From positions 12,610,651 through 12,674,650 of the forward strand of contig OX387603.1 of the NCBI GenBank assembly GCA_947568835.1: a stretch of DNA of 64,000 bases, given 5' to 3'. The translations under genes and the position numbers were made by a program. Of this stretch, positions 12,401 through 24,600 are shown one piece after another; the stretch's first letter is position 1; the number at the start of each line of letters is the position of its first letter. Under the pieces are notes generated by a model. The model did no database searches, was not told the origin of the DNA, and worked only from the letters and a program-made list of their open reading frames with translations. This DNA comes from Protonemura montana (taxonomy: Eukaryota; Arthropoda; Insecta; Plecoptera; Nemouridae).

Positions 12401-13539
12401 ATGTGGTGAGCTTTCTAAATCTAGCGTTCATTACCGCCTCAACGAAGACTTAAAAAATTACCAATGCCTTTTTTCGATAAGCTTAACATTGCCATTAAAG
12501 CCAAATGTATAAATATGTTTGGCAATTTGTTGAGTTGGCTAGGAAATTTAAAAATGTTTCTGGTAGTAGCGTATTCAATAGTTTGCAATGCTAAAATATC
12601 GTGGACAGGAAAAGTAGTTATATGTCTGCAAAGATGAGAAACTCTACACCTTCTATAGCGTTGTTCTGGTAGGATTAGTCTTACAACGTTGATCAACGCT
12701 GTAATTTTGCTTGCAGGCGCTGGGCATAGCGCTGGTCGAAGTGGTCGCCATTGTAGCTGTCTCTGTGTTGACCATCAGTGGATGTGACATCCGCTCTTCA
12801 GCAAATAGTGTGCCTGCGGTAAGTCATTTACACGGACGTGCTAATTACCAAGGCTTACATTTTTAATAACCTACAGGTTTTCACAAATATTTCAAGTTTA
12901 GAAAACAGAACAATTATCTTATCGCTTGCAAACCAAACCCATTCTCGAATTTTATCAATCGAAATTGCGATCCATTTTTTACCTGAGCAATCAAGTCTCT
13001 TATCTGATATATACACCAAAATTAAGTGAAATATAAAAGAACATCTCAAACATAAAATTTAACCACGAAGAGGCAAACGTACCGCCTTGAACACTCAAAC
13101 GAACTCACAGTATCTGGTATGGTTTATATTCTGGTGTCGATAATGTACATACTTCAATGCCATATCAAGGCACATCATTACATTTTTAGATACATTTTTA
13201 ATATCTGATTAGAAAATCAACTGAAACAGTATAAAAACGACTTATCCAAAATGTACTATTAGTGGCCATCTCTGGTAATTCCTGTTTGCTGATGAGGGAG
13301 ATGAAGCCATGGAAATTAAAATCCCGTCTCTGACACTAAAAGTAAGCGAGTCCTGATAACCGATACCTTGTGCTGTTTCATGACTACAGCCGCTGGGTCT
13401 GGGTGGTGCTGTACTTTTGGCAATCGCCTCTGCGGCGCTGTTCATCATGTGGAAGTACCGGAAGGAGGAGGGTAGTGAGGTCGCACAGGCGCCGACCACA
13501 GCTCAGGAGAGCGCACCCCGGAAGTCTATCTTTATTTGA
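9468..13539 (+). CDS. Small multi-pass membrane protein, function unknown (first exon tentative)
   Basis: Three exons are well supported: 12157-12339, 12717-12818 and 13390-13539 (stop TGA 13537-13539). All are phase 0 with good acceptors and donors. They encode 144 residues with four hydrophobic segments: AVLIIAAVIFLAT, FPLMTLLPAMVTTATFALF, ALGIALVEVVAIVAVSVL and GLGGAVLLAIASAALFIMW, then a short charged tail (KYRKEEGSE) ending in SIFI. A candidate first exon is 9468-9599: an ATG, 44 codons with a further hydrophobic stretch (LRLLLGSLLLVYSL) and a GTAAAA donor at the correct phase. Joined directly the protein would have 188 residues, but another exon could lie in the 2.5 kb gap. It looks like one of the many short arthropod tetraspan-like proteins; no family was recognised. 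The last three exons are much surer than the start. Confidence 0.6.
11189..11605 (+). mobile_element. 5S rRNA-derived SINE, near full-length copy B
   Basis: The head resembles 5S rRNA with its internal Pol III control regions: GGTTTGGTATGTTGGAAAC, then CACCGGTTCTCGT, GATCTCCGAAGTTAAGCA and TGAATGGGTGACCACC. A body of about 300 bases follows, shared with the other copies (GCTTATCAACCTCT, GGAGGAATCCTGCTGTTCG, AGGAAGGGACGTTCAGCCGG, CGACAGGAGTAGGCTAC). The 3' region is also shared (CTAGGCTAGGTTAGGTT, CACCGACGCTATTAGA, GTCAAAACAGTGCGTCG). This is the layout of a SINE3-class element. It lies in the presumed first intron of the small membrane-protein gene. Confidence 0.85.
12340..12716. other. Intron of the membrane-protein gene
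   Basis: Noncoding AT-rich intron with GTCAGT donor and TTGCAG acceptor. No embedded element was seen. Confidence 0.6.
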
Positions 13540-14651
13540 AGCAATTTCTGCAGTCGATTTTTGCTTTGAATTTGACTCCAAGAGAAAACGACTATCCTTT
13601 TGAGTGCGTGTTTTACTCCAGAGGGCACAGTTATTTGATGTGTGTAATATATGATTGATTATGATGACGTTGATGTTTCAACACAAATATTCATATATTG
13701 TTTTACTCTACCTTGTTGCAATTCACCTTTTGTCATAGTTACTTCGATGATTTGGATTAGGCCAGACTTAACTGAAGTCTTACTTAAAACATCGTTTGTA
13801 CGCTGATAAAGCAAGAAAGACGCAGTACATATTCTTTATCAAGGAGGAAAAATTAAGTTTCTTTCGACCCAGACCCAAGCAGCTCCACACAACAAGCCTT
13901 GACCAGACCAAATTCCCAGTTTTGTTTGAACATGACAATATCTTTACGTGAATTCCACAGAAATGTATTAAAACTTTGCACTCTACATATCGGATTGTTC
14001 TAAAAAAAAAAGGGGGGGTAGGGTTATACCTTACCAATTTCACAGTAAAGTACCTACAGCTGGTTGATTTTATCATCTGTATTTATTAATTTAATCAATT
14101 TGCCAATTAGAATGTTTTTTTTACTTAGCAGTGACTGGGTATCATGATTTTCTAGATAATCATCTTCTTAAGCTATTCTAAAAACCATGTCAAACGGACG
14201 ACGACAAAACTTGTACAGAGATTGGTGTCCAAATATGCTGACGGGGCAAAGCTGCTCTTGTCTACAGAGAACCTTCCTGGCAGACGACGTCTGGTCAGAA
14301 ATACATGATGCAGTGAAATCGACCATCACGTCGTCGGCGTCCAGGGACAGGATCCATCAACCAACTTTGGTTTACGCTGAGCCCACAAAAATTTGGAAGT
14401 TAAGTTGTTATCACCATAGTAACAACTTCTGAAGAACTTGAAACAACATCTGTGATTGGCACGATTACCATAAAACTCTGGGGCAAAACGTAAACTCTTT
14501 GTGGATCTCTAGCCCCTGGGTATTTCACTAACTTATGCGCTTGTAGTTGCTGCCCATCTTATGTAGTTTATTCTTAATTATTCCTACAAAAAAATTACTT
14601 CTAAATACAAAATAAACTATTTTTCACATACACAATACTCATTTTATAAGT
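13540..14651. other. Convergent intergenic region
   Basis: This lies between the stop codons of the plus-strand membrane-protein gene and the minus-strand RING gene, and should hold both 3' UTRs. No gene, repeat or RNA was recognised. A short open frame near 14187-14432 has no family resemblance and no good start context. Confidence 0.5.
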
Positions 14652-14657
14652 TTTATT
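14652..14657 (-). terminator. Candidate polyadenylation signal for the RING gene
   Basis: AATAAA on the minus strand about 93 bases after the RING gene stop codon. The placement is plausible, but the hexamer is common in AT-rich DNA. Confidence 0.4.
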
Positions 14658-14749
14658 GAATTTTCTGATGAGCGTATTAACAAAGTAAGGCATCTTTTAA
14701 AAAATCTATGTAATGATTGCAAACGTATGCACATTTTCATGACAAATCT

Positions 14750-17495
14750 CTAATATATATTTAGAATCATGTCGATTCTCCGGCGACAAATGGGGCAGCG
14801 GTGTCGTCGCTTGTACCCTGAAATGCAGACAGCGCAGAGCTGGGAGTGACCACATGGACCAAACGCCTTCCTGGCGATGCGACGGCTGTAACACACTTTG
14901 CAGATGTCGTTCTCGTCGACGCTGTCCAGGTCTTCGACGGGAGCTGGAGGCGAGAGAAATCGGAGTTAAGAAGTTGGCACGTCAAGTTGCTTAGGTGTTC
15001 TGGAAGGGAATTTAAGATGCGCAATGGATAAGAGTTTCTATTTTTTAGTAAATGAAAAGTGAAAGGGACCTTACATACAGAGCAGAAATCACATGAAGAT
15101 ATTTGATTAAAAGAACGATGGCCTTTTATTTTTTTCGTGGAATTTTGATGAAAACTAACAAAAAAAAATTAAATTTCACGAAAAATATTCGATGTTTTGC
15201 AAGTATAATAACAAGAAAATTAAGCACAGAGAAAAAGAACGTTAGAAATTCTTCAATTTAGTGAGATTTACGTATTTGTTCGGCTTAGTGAGAAAGCATC
15301 TACATTTTTAACGGTCTCAAATGTGTGACAATTTTCATACGTCTATTTTTTTTATTTTTTTTATTTTGCCAATCAGCAAAATAAATATTCTGAAAATTTA
15401 ATCGAAATCTGAATAAAAACGTAACCGATAAAACGCAAATGTACACACACAACTGTTAATTTTTTGGTCCCATGAAATTGAAGCTTCCAGCGCTCACCCA
15501 TACGAGACTTACCTTCGATTATTGGCTTCGGATTGGTGGTTCCGTCGTCAGAGTTATCAGACACTTCGTCAGACAGGCTGGAACAGCTGCTCGACGACAG
15601 GCTCTGTTCGCTGCTACTTCGAATAGTCTCCCAGCTGCTTGCCTCGGATGGCCCAGACCACACGGACTGGTCATCTGTGTACTCGGAACTTGTTTCTGGA
15701 ATGATTAAGAAACTCATCTGGCGTTTCAAATTTGAATAATGTAAATAATTTCCTCACTGTGTATAGATGTAAGATATAGGAGCATAATTGAGATAATTAT
15801 AATTCAATTAAAGTGCTATAGATGTAAAAAGTATGCGATGTATCATGTAACGATGATTGAAATCAATTTTATCATTAGATCATAAAATTCTTACTTTGGG
15901 TTCAGCTTTTTACAGACTAAGGTAAACACTGATGAGGTTTTATACAATCAGTGCGTTATAACTTGCGCTGATTTTATGGAGGTAAAATACAACTACATTA
16001 TATTTTGACAAATGATGTCAAGAATTGTCCTTTGTCTGTTTACAAACCTTAGACTTGTAGCATTTTACTGCTCCTCCACATATCAAGGTATTTGGGAGGT
16101 ATGTTTTACTTCAATTGAGTGGTCAGGCTGACTAGAGTATATAAAGATAAAAGTGAACAGCCATTTTTTTAAATATTGGTACCTACCTAAAATTTCAATG
16201 GAAAGATATGGTAACGACTCGTGGAAAGACACGTCCAGGTTTTCACCGCCATCAATCTGTTCACCAACCTCAGCCAACACGGCGCGAGCTCTGGTTGACA
16301 TACCCATCAAACTTCGTGGACAGCAGCCACTTCCACGGCCACTAATCAAGGGAATAAGCACTCGATTCCAACGCCCCCATTGCGTCAAAATTTGTTTGCC
16401 GGATGACCCCAAAATGCTGTTGAGCCGTCTGAATGACACCTCCCAAGAAGCTAGCAAGAAAGCAATCCATCGCGGGGATAGCAGTTGAACCCACGCTCGT
16501 GGTTGATGAGGTTGAGGTCTATTCAAAGATACCCTTGGACTTGAAGACATCTGATCTTGAGTACTATCGCCTTCACCTTGGGTGTCCACCGTGCATTCAC
16601 CATCTATAGACGAGTTTGTTGGTTGATCATTTTCAGTAGCTTCCAAGGAATCAGAGGGTCCGTCATTTCGAGGCCCTAGAGTGCCGTTGGGTCCATTCAA
16701 TCGTGATCCCATCGAGTTATTAGGACTGTTAGAATCCTCTAAAAAGCCATTAGTTCCGTTTGACCTTGGTCCTTCTTCATTATTTGGACCCTCGGGGCCC
16801 GATCCAATGTTTTCATTAATAAACCTATCGTCATAGGCTGAAACCGAAGTGACGTTAGGACGTTCTGATTCCTCAGAGTCTTCAAGTAGCTCCGCTTCCA
16901 GTTCAACGATCTCCAAAGTATCATCAGAAGCCAAATCCACCTTTGCAGCAATGTTGTCGTCGAATTTTTCCTCCAGGGCCATAGAACTTTCGGTTACCAA
17001 ATTAACGGTCTCAAAATCACTGTCAGACGCCAGGTCTACCAATCCTGCTACGGAACTTCGGCAGTGAGCTCTCTCTACTCCGGTTTTGCAATCAGTTAAA
17101 AGTTCTTCGGCTTCTGCTTCATTGGACTCTGATGAGGACTGAAATGTACCAGAATCGCCGTCCGATGCCAACTCAACTATTCCACTGTCAACGGCCAAGT
17201 TCACTATCACCGTCGTATTTTCGGCTACTAATTCAACTTTCCCATCGGTGTTATCGATTGAAATTTCCTCGATTTTCGTAGAGCTATCAGAATCCGTTTT
17301 CATGGAGTCTTCGGCACTTTCTCTAGACAACTCCACTGACTCTGTGGTCGTGTTTGATGTAAGAGCCACCGACTCGGCAGTCGTTTCCGGTGACAAGGAT
17401 GGGGAGTTCACGGCAGTGTCCGTTGCAGATTCCATCACCAACACAGGGGAGGGTTCCACCTCCAATTCTGCGTTAGCTGGCGGTCGCTCGTCCAT
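14750..17495 (-). CDS. Acidic low-complexity protein with C-terminal C3HC4 RING finger, probable E3 ubiquitin ligase
   Basis: Three exons in transcript order: 17495-16187, 15695-15513, 14943-14750. The phases join, giving 561 residues from the ATG at 17495. Residues 1 to about 230 are Ser/Glu/Asp/Thr/Val-rich with a degenerate recurring unit of the form V-[ED]-L-A-S-D. About 230-300 is Asn/Gly/Pro-rich. About 335-430 is basic and Trp-rich (AWVQLLSPRWIAFLLASWE). The second exon is another Ser/Asp tract. The last exon holds a RING finger with spacing Cx2C-x12-C-x1-H-x3-C-x2-C-x9-C-x2-C (CKVC, FGPCGHSQLCAVC, CPICRRRID) only a few residues from the stop, which follows DMILNIY. RINGs of this shape recruit E2 enzymes; ending at the chain terminus recalls Mdm2/IAP-type RINGs. 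Substrate is unknown and no named ortholog was recognised. Confidence 0.85.
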
Positions 17496-18676
17496 CTCTT
17501 GTAGAATTTTTGTAAAATTTGAATGATTTTATAGAATTTTACCGAGTACTTCTATTATTAAATCCTAGAAACAATGTTTTTGTGTGAGGCAGGCGGTGCA
17601 TCCGATTACATGTTTTATAACCGTGGTAGTTTTGAAATAATTGTTTCGAATTGCAATAAGATACATACCTCTAAATATTTCTTTAATACCTGTACCTACC
17701 TTGATTTATTTATATGCTTTTCTCTAAAGCGTGTACATTTTAATTACCCTCAGTTGCAATCGATGCCTAAAGAAACATGTACTTTCATATTTTCCAAGAA
17801 TTGCCTAGATGAAAGCTGGCTATGTATGGGTCCAAAAATAGTACTCTCAATTTAAGGAATAGCTCTGAAAATTGATTTACTTCACATTTTCTTAGCAATC
17901 TAGCTCGGCTGACTTGCCAAGCAACCAACTGAATGACAGCCATTACATTTTTTTTTATGTCAATTGTATTGTTATTGTGAAAGACACCTAGTTACGAAAC
18001 ATTGCACTATTGCAATAACCGTACTTCGTAATATCGTATTGATATCTCATGTTAATATCTCAGCTGTCTCCCTTATCAACGAGATGAAACATCGCATTAT
18101 TAACTTGCTTTTGATGAAACTCATAAAATTTACCCTAATAGAAAGAAATATTCTTGCCTCGTCTACAAAATGTAGCAACAACTACATGTTTGAAAGCTCA
18201 GTCTCAATCACCCATTTCTTGCTTTTGGTTTTGGGGTAGTTTTTGTGTTGTTTGTCTCCGTTTAAAACAGCATTCACAAATATGAAAGTTAAGAACTGAA
18301 GATGTTTCTCTGAAATGTAAGTCGATTTTTCAAATTTTTATGAAACAAAGATTTTTTTGAGGGGCCTTGTTTCTGTAGCTCACAACTCAGAAGTAAAGCT
18401 TACACGCCTCTATAAGGCATATTTTCTCTGACTCTCCGTTCATTAATTTTTTTCATCATACAGTTAATTTGGTCATAAATGTTCAAAAATATATTTCTTG
18501 ACTTTTCCGGGTTCCCCCAGAACCCCTGGCTCCTAATCGCGAGTCACCTGTCTCTACGCATAAAAGCTGTAAACTCCAAATGACCCCAGACTCGTTGTTT
18601 GATCGATAGCGTGCAGCGGTGGAATGCATCGAGGGTAACGCGTATAGCACTTGCAGCGCTGAGTCATGAAGAGAGA
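17496..18676. other. Divergent intergenic region between the RING gene and the ARMC4 ortholog
   Basis: About 1.2 kb separates two divergently transcribed start codons, so both promoters should lie here. The sequence is AT-rich and no TATA box, initiator or repeat can be assigned with confidence. The open frames here look random. Confidence 0.5.
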
Positions 18677-21600
18677 ATGGATAACGAATTGCAATTAACT
18701 TCAGCACCGGATATGCTGAGGATTGACACACCTGCGGAGACCCGGTAAGTCACCATCGCTTTCTGCTGGGGCCCATGGTTGACAAAAGAAGAAGGAGCTG
18801 AACGTGGCCTACGTTATTTGAAATATTGATTCGCTTACCTGCATTTTTTACATGCTTGTAGACAGTATAATGCATATGTGGTTTTAGAAATACTGTTGTT
18901 GTGTCGTATTAAAAAGCTAAAAATATAAGTTTTTTTGTAATTTAATTTATATTAAGTAATGTTAAAACTTAGTTTAAAAGATTCGTGCAGACTCTGAACA
19001 ACTATTTTTATTTACTTGACAAGACAGAATCAGCATCTTTATCATCGCAACTCCCACAAGGTTTCCAGTGCCCACAAAAAAAATGTCCACTTTGATTATC
19101 GCAGTCCTTTCTTGTAACAACGTCCAAATTTACTGTTGTCTACAGTAAATTTAAAGCAGCATAACTCCGAGCAATCTGCTTTCAGTCCTGCCCACTTTTA
19201 TGACCAAATAATTTAGACAGTTCGAAGTCCAGTAACAAAATCAACAGCTGTGACATCTTTCTGCTCGCCAGTTGGGTTCCCGTGATCTAAACGGCACCAA
19301 ACATAACCTAAAGTCGTCAAACGACAGTTTTAGATTGCTTTGTATTAATTTTCACTGTTTTCTTTGCTTTAATTTAGTTTAATAATGATTTTTTTTCCAG
19401 CATGCGAAGAGCGAGCGACGCCCGTCGCATGACCATCATCTCCCAACTAGCAAACTCCGACCAAGACATTGGAAGCGAGTCGTCGTCCGAGGAGGACTCT
19501 TCCGAGGAGGAGGAAGATAACAGACGGCGCCCAGAGGTCTCAAGAGGTGCCGACGTCCCTCCTGAATACTGGCTCATTCAAAAACTCGTAAAGTACATGA
19601 AGGTAGCAACAAAAATAATTGGAAATTGGCGTACTATGAAACCATAGATCATTCGAGCACAATTTTGTTGAAGCAATCGAGAGATACTTAAAAATCTTTT
19701 CATGCGCCTCTGTAGGCTGGCAACCAAACGGCGACCATCGTGGCATTATGCTGTCTCAAAGACCACGACCTCTCCACCGAGATCAACCAGCAGGCAATTC
19801 GGGAGAGCGGGGGCCTGGAGGTTCTTGTCAACCTTCTGGAGACGGCCGACGTCAAATGCAAGGTACGATTCTTCACATCATGTCTCAACACTATATATTT
19901 TTTTTTTATTTTTCGATTGTTCGATTGATCCTTCCGGATATGAACATTTCCAATACAAAATACAATAAATACAATACAAGAAAGTAATATTTACAGATAT
20001 AGTAGAGACATTTTAGTTGGCTTACAAACATTTGTCATGCATAGCACATGGTTTGTGTATATTTTACATTTTACATGTGTATGATTTTTATGCAAAGACA
20101 CTTGGATGAAATTACAGCAAACCCCATTAACTCGGTCTTACTGTAATTTTATTAAAATTTGTGGCTTGCTGTCATGGCTCTTGGCCGATTACTGGTTGTT
20201 CTAGAAAATTATTACTGGTAAATTATCATTGAATTACTGGTGGTTCTAGTGGTTCTCCAGCCTAAAAATATTTAAGTGCCAGCACTAAATGACAGTCAGC
20301 TCCCCATTTAATTTCCCAGTTGGCTGCTCTATCCGTGATGAGCGCGATCTCATTCAACGCTGACGTGCGACGCAGCGTGACTGACTTAGGCGGCGTGCCT
20401 TTGCTGGTGCACGTGCTCAGCGACCCAGGCACGCACCTCCAGATCCTCGCTGCAGACACGCTAGCCAACGTGGCACGCGTGCGCCAGGCTCGCAGCGGCG
20501 TGCGCAACTGCGGAGGGATACCGAAGTTGGTACGTGCGTGCGTGAGCGCATGATTGCTTGCGTGTAGGAGGAACAGAAGCGAGTTTTCCAGCCTTGAACA
20601 AGACTTGCTGAATGGTAGGTATCCTGTTGATACCTACAGTCTTACTAACTTAAAGTACAATTTTTAACCACATCAAAGCCATCTTGCATAAGAGCTAGTA
20701 AAAACAAGATAATACAGAGCTTTATGGTAATTTCTCTCAAGAACTGGACTGTATGTTGAATATTCCTTGTCAATCGTCAGTTATTTGAAACCATAACTGT
20801 CGTCCATGGTCCAAAAGTAAACCCCTGCCTCCACCCTCCTGTAAGAAAATCTCAAGTGTGTAACATTTGCTCAGGTGGACTTGCTAGACGCGAGTCCGTC
20901 TGCGCTAGCCACGCCCATCGAACAGCTGTCGTACGAGGAACGCGAGCAGGTTGCGGTGGCCCGCGCAGGCGCCAAGGCACTCTGGTCCCTGTCGCAGTCG
21001 CGCAGAAACAAAGAGGCGATGCGCAGAGCTGGTTGCGTGCGGCTGTTAGCGCTGCTTCTGCGCTCTGTGCACCTGGATCTCGTCGTCCCCGTTATGGGGA
21101 CCATTCAGCAGTGTGCCTCGGAAGTATGTCCTCAAATTATTACTGAAAACGGAAGCTCTGGGGGTTTTATTCAAATTTGGAGTAAATGAATTTGTTTTCT
21201 TTTATGAGATAACCTCAGAAAGCCGCAAGATATATTTGCTCCATAATCTGGATTCTTATTGAGTTGAAACTAGCGTTAAAGAGTTGACAGTTAACAAGAG
21301 TAAGAGTTAGAGTTAAACAGGTCACTCATATGATTCGTTAAAAGCGTAAGAAGGAAAGAAGTGTTTACAATTGGACAGACAACTGATTTTTAATGATGGT
21401 TGATCAAGCAATGAACCAAACTGATATTTTGTTTTTGTTGTTTTTTGCGGTGATCTGCCATTAAATGGGTAGGCTGAGGAAGGGTGGGGGTGAAATTCGA
21501 AACATGAATTACCTCTTAGGTTTTGGTCGACGCAAAGAAGAAAATCGAAGAAGAAAACGGAACTGAACGACCTGGACCTCTGGACGAACTACGGTAGTAC

Positions 21601-24600
21601 GTTTTTTGCATGCAGTGAGTTATGGTTCTACTTGCTGTACTGTTATCTTTTTTTTATAATTTTTGTGATTTACGCACCAAATCTCGTCGAAATATTTAGG
21701 TGCGAAATGAAGGTGCAACATATTTGCGAGTCATTAGGCCACAGTTTTGATATTCTCGAACAAAATACGAGTTACTCGATAGTACGTTTTTTCGCACCAA
21801 TTTTTGACAGATTGTAGATGGTGGCTTAGAAATGAGGTTATAGGTCGTTGCAAGTTTGCTAGGTTCCTCCTGAGTTTTTTTTTTTTTTACTTATTACGAT
21901 TTGTTATTTGAATTTTATCACTCAGTGTCCTTGGGTGTTCACGATACTATGCAGGTTGTCAGAATTGAAAAAAAAAACTAGAAGTAACCCCTAGCACCAC
22001 TGACTCCTTCACGACTGAGCGAGTAAAACCATATGTATCCCAATTCTCATGGTTTCAGATTAGTTACCAGCTGGCAATACAGACGGAAGGAATGGTGGTC
22101 GACCTCGTCAGGTATCTGTCGCACTCGAATCGGGAACTGAAAAAGCATTGCGCATCGGCGATTTTCAAGGCAAGTACCAAAGAAAGAAGACCATGGGCGT
22201 TGAGGATCTTGGCATACAGCGTTAATGTTACGCTTTCTGCTAAGCAAACGAGCTGGCAACCGTGGTAACGATAGGTGCTACCAGATGGCGCTTGAAACGT
22301 CCTTTTGAACAACCTCTACAATTAAATGATAACGACTCAAAATATCAATACATGCATAGCAATCGTTGAGGCAAGTATAAATACAGATGAATAGAGCGTA
22401 AACGATTCTTAAATGCGAGTTATGTGTGAGAAATATCGAAATTAAGTTTCTTAACACTTTAAACGACGGTAAACCTATAAGTATCCTCAATTTATTGCGG
22501 TAAAGTGGTCATTTGGCGGCCATTTAGCGCAGAAAGTTTAACATTAGCGTTATGGGAGCACCCTGTAGGTCTAGCACAAATCCCTTTTTTTGCCTAGGTT
22601 GACAAAGCATGATTGACAATTCTAGGTTGACAATTCAGGTGCATGAACGCTTCAGCAACGTCCGATGTGTCTTTCATGCGCTAGCTGTGTTGGATACACC
22701 AACCATTCTGTCGTGTTCAGTGCAGTGCTGCCGACGAGGTGACTCGAGAGATGGTGCGAGAACACGGCGGGCTGGACCCGTTGGTGGCATTGGCCGGTGA
22801 CAAAACGATCCTCGAAGACAAGCCACTGCTTGCAGCTGTCACCGGCGCTCTCTGGAAGTGTGCACTGAGCGACGCATGCGCGAAACGACTCGACGAGTTG
22901 TGCACTGTTGAGGTGTTGGTCGCTCTTTTGGATGATGAAAATGAGGAGGTTTGTGAGATTGAATTAGTTGATATTTCACAACTACAAAAATCCCTAAAAA
23001 CATGTGGTTTGATCAGTGGTTAATTTGTAACGAAAAATGTGGGTACGCTCTCAATTAAATTCAGGTGCTGTTCTAGATCGTGTGTTTTCTTGGGGGGGGG
23101 GGGGGGGGGGGCAGAGAGGAAGGAAGCTGTGCCAAAAGGCGAAAAACATTGAAACAATTTCTATACTCTCGCTATGCTTTGTCGGCGCTGCCTGTCAAAA
23201 GGTAGCATTGTCTGAGCTTAGCCTTGCTATTGCTTTGCGTAGCCATAATTATGAGCTAGTGTAATTGGCATTTATTTTTCAGAATGATAAGATTCTGTGA
23301 ACCTTCGTTCTGGTGAATGCCATTTCCAAATTCAATTTTCACCAACATGTAAAAATAACACGTGTTTCTTGAATTTAAATGTAGTAGACCAAACTTTTCT
23401 CGGAATGAGTGATCGACGTACACTATTGCAAGAAAATGTGGGTACGCGGCCCGTACTTGAGCGTACGCCCAAAATAACCACTGGGTTTGATTCACCATAA
23501 ACATTTTTTACCGGATTTTTTCCCCTTGCTATATTCATAATTATCTTTCTTTAACCCATGTATATTTATTTTAAGATCTCAAGCAAAAGCAAGGGGTAGC
23601 TGACCAGCGTCGTTGGCAAGGCTTAGTTGTCGTATGACTCGGGTTCTGTTCGTTATTATTGATTCCGACAGTCACTCTCCCATCACTCTCAGACTTTGAA
23701 TTACCTTTAAACATCTTCCTAAATTATGTTCTCCAAGGGGTAAAACGCTTCAAACCCAACGGACTGATTTTTTTACAAAGCCCTGTCGTTATTTGAAAGG
23801 TTCATGTTCTAAAAGACCATTCATGTCAACATACTAAAGGTGTTTGGAATCAAAACCACCCGAAATAGTGTTATTGGTAAGTGGTGATAAGGATTCTTAT
23901 CGTAACTTGTTTTTGGTACTGTTGGGCCACAGACCACAGCTGAGGGGTTCATAGAAGGAACATTTTCAAATCAATATTACAGCAGAATTTCTCCACCAAA
24001 TCACTGCGGACGAACTCTGTGACTAACTGCCCATTGTTCCTTCAACCAGGTACTGACCAACGTAGTCGGCGGCCTCGCCGCTCTGACCCGGTTCCCTGAG
24101 AACCGTGTGGCACTCCGGCACACCGGTGGCCTTCCGCCGTTAATCCTGCTCCTGAGCGGTACGAACGAACCGATGCTAGAGAATGTGGCTGTGGTGGTGG
24201 GAGAGTGTGCCAATGAGCCGCAGTCGATGCAACTCATCGACGAGCTAGACGGTGTGCGTTTGGTCTGGTCGCTGCTCAAGAACCCAAGTCCTAGGGTGCA
24301 GGCGAGTGCGGCGTGGGCCCTTTGTCCATGCATTGATAGGGCGAAGAACTCGGGCGAAATGGTATGAGCTATAATTAGTGGGTGATGATGAGGAATCCAG
24401 CCTAGCCTAGAAGGGTGGAGGGGAAACCCGATGCTCAACTCAAGTCAAATAACTTGAGTAGTCTAAGTGCCGGCATCGGGTTTCCCTACCGACTACCGAC
24501 TTCCGAAGGAGAGTCCCTTCCGAAGGACTGTAAAACCTAAAAAACAGGGTTCCTCTACAAATATATGCTGTCTAATGGTTGATAAGCAAGGCGAAGGAAA

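Noticed and set aside
16153-17526. Several plus-strand open frames of 72-111 codons
   Set aside because: They are antisense shadows of the large first exon of the minus-strand RING gene. They have no start context or splice support of their own.
24001-24438. 145-codon minus-strand open frame
   Set aside because: It is the antisense of gudu exon 8, whose plus-strand translation matches ARMC4 closely.
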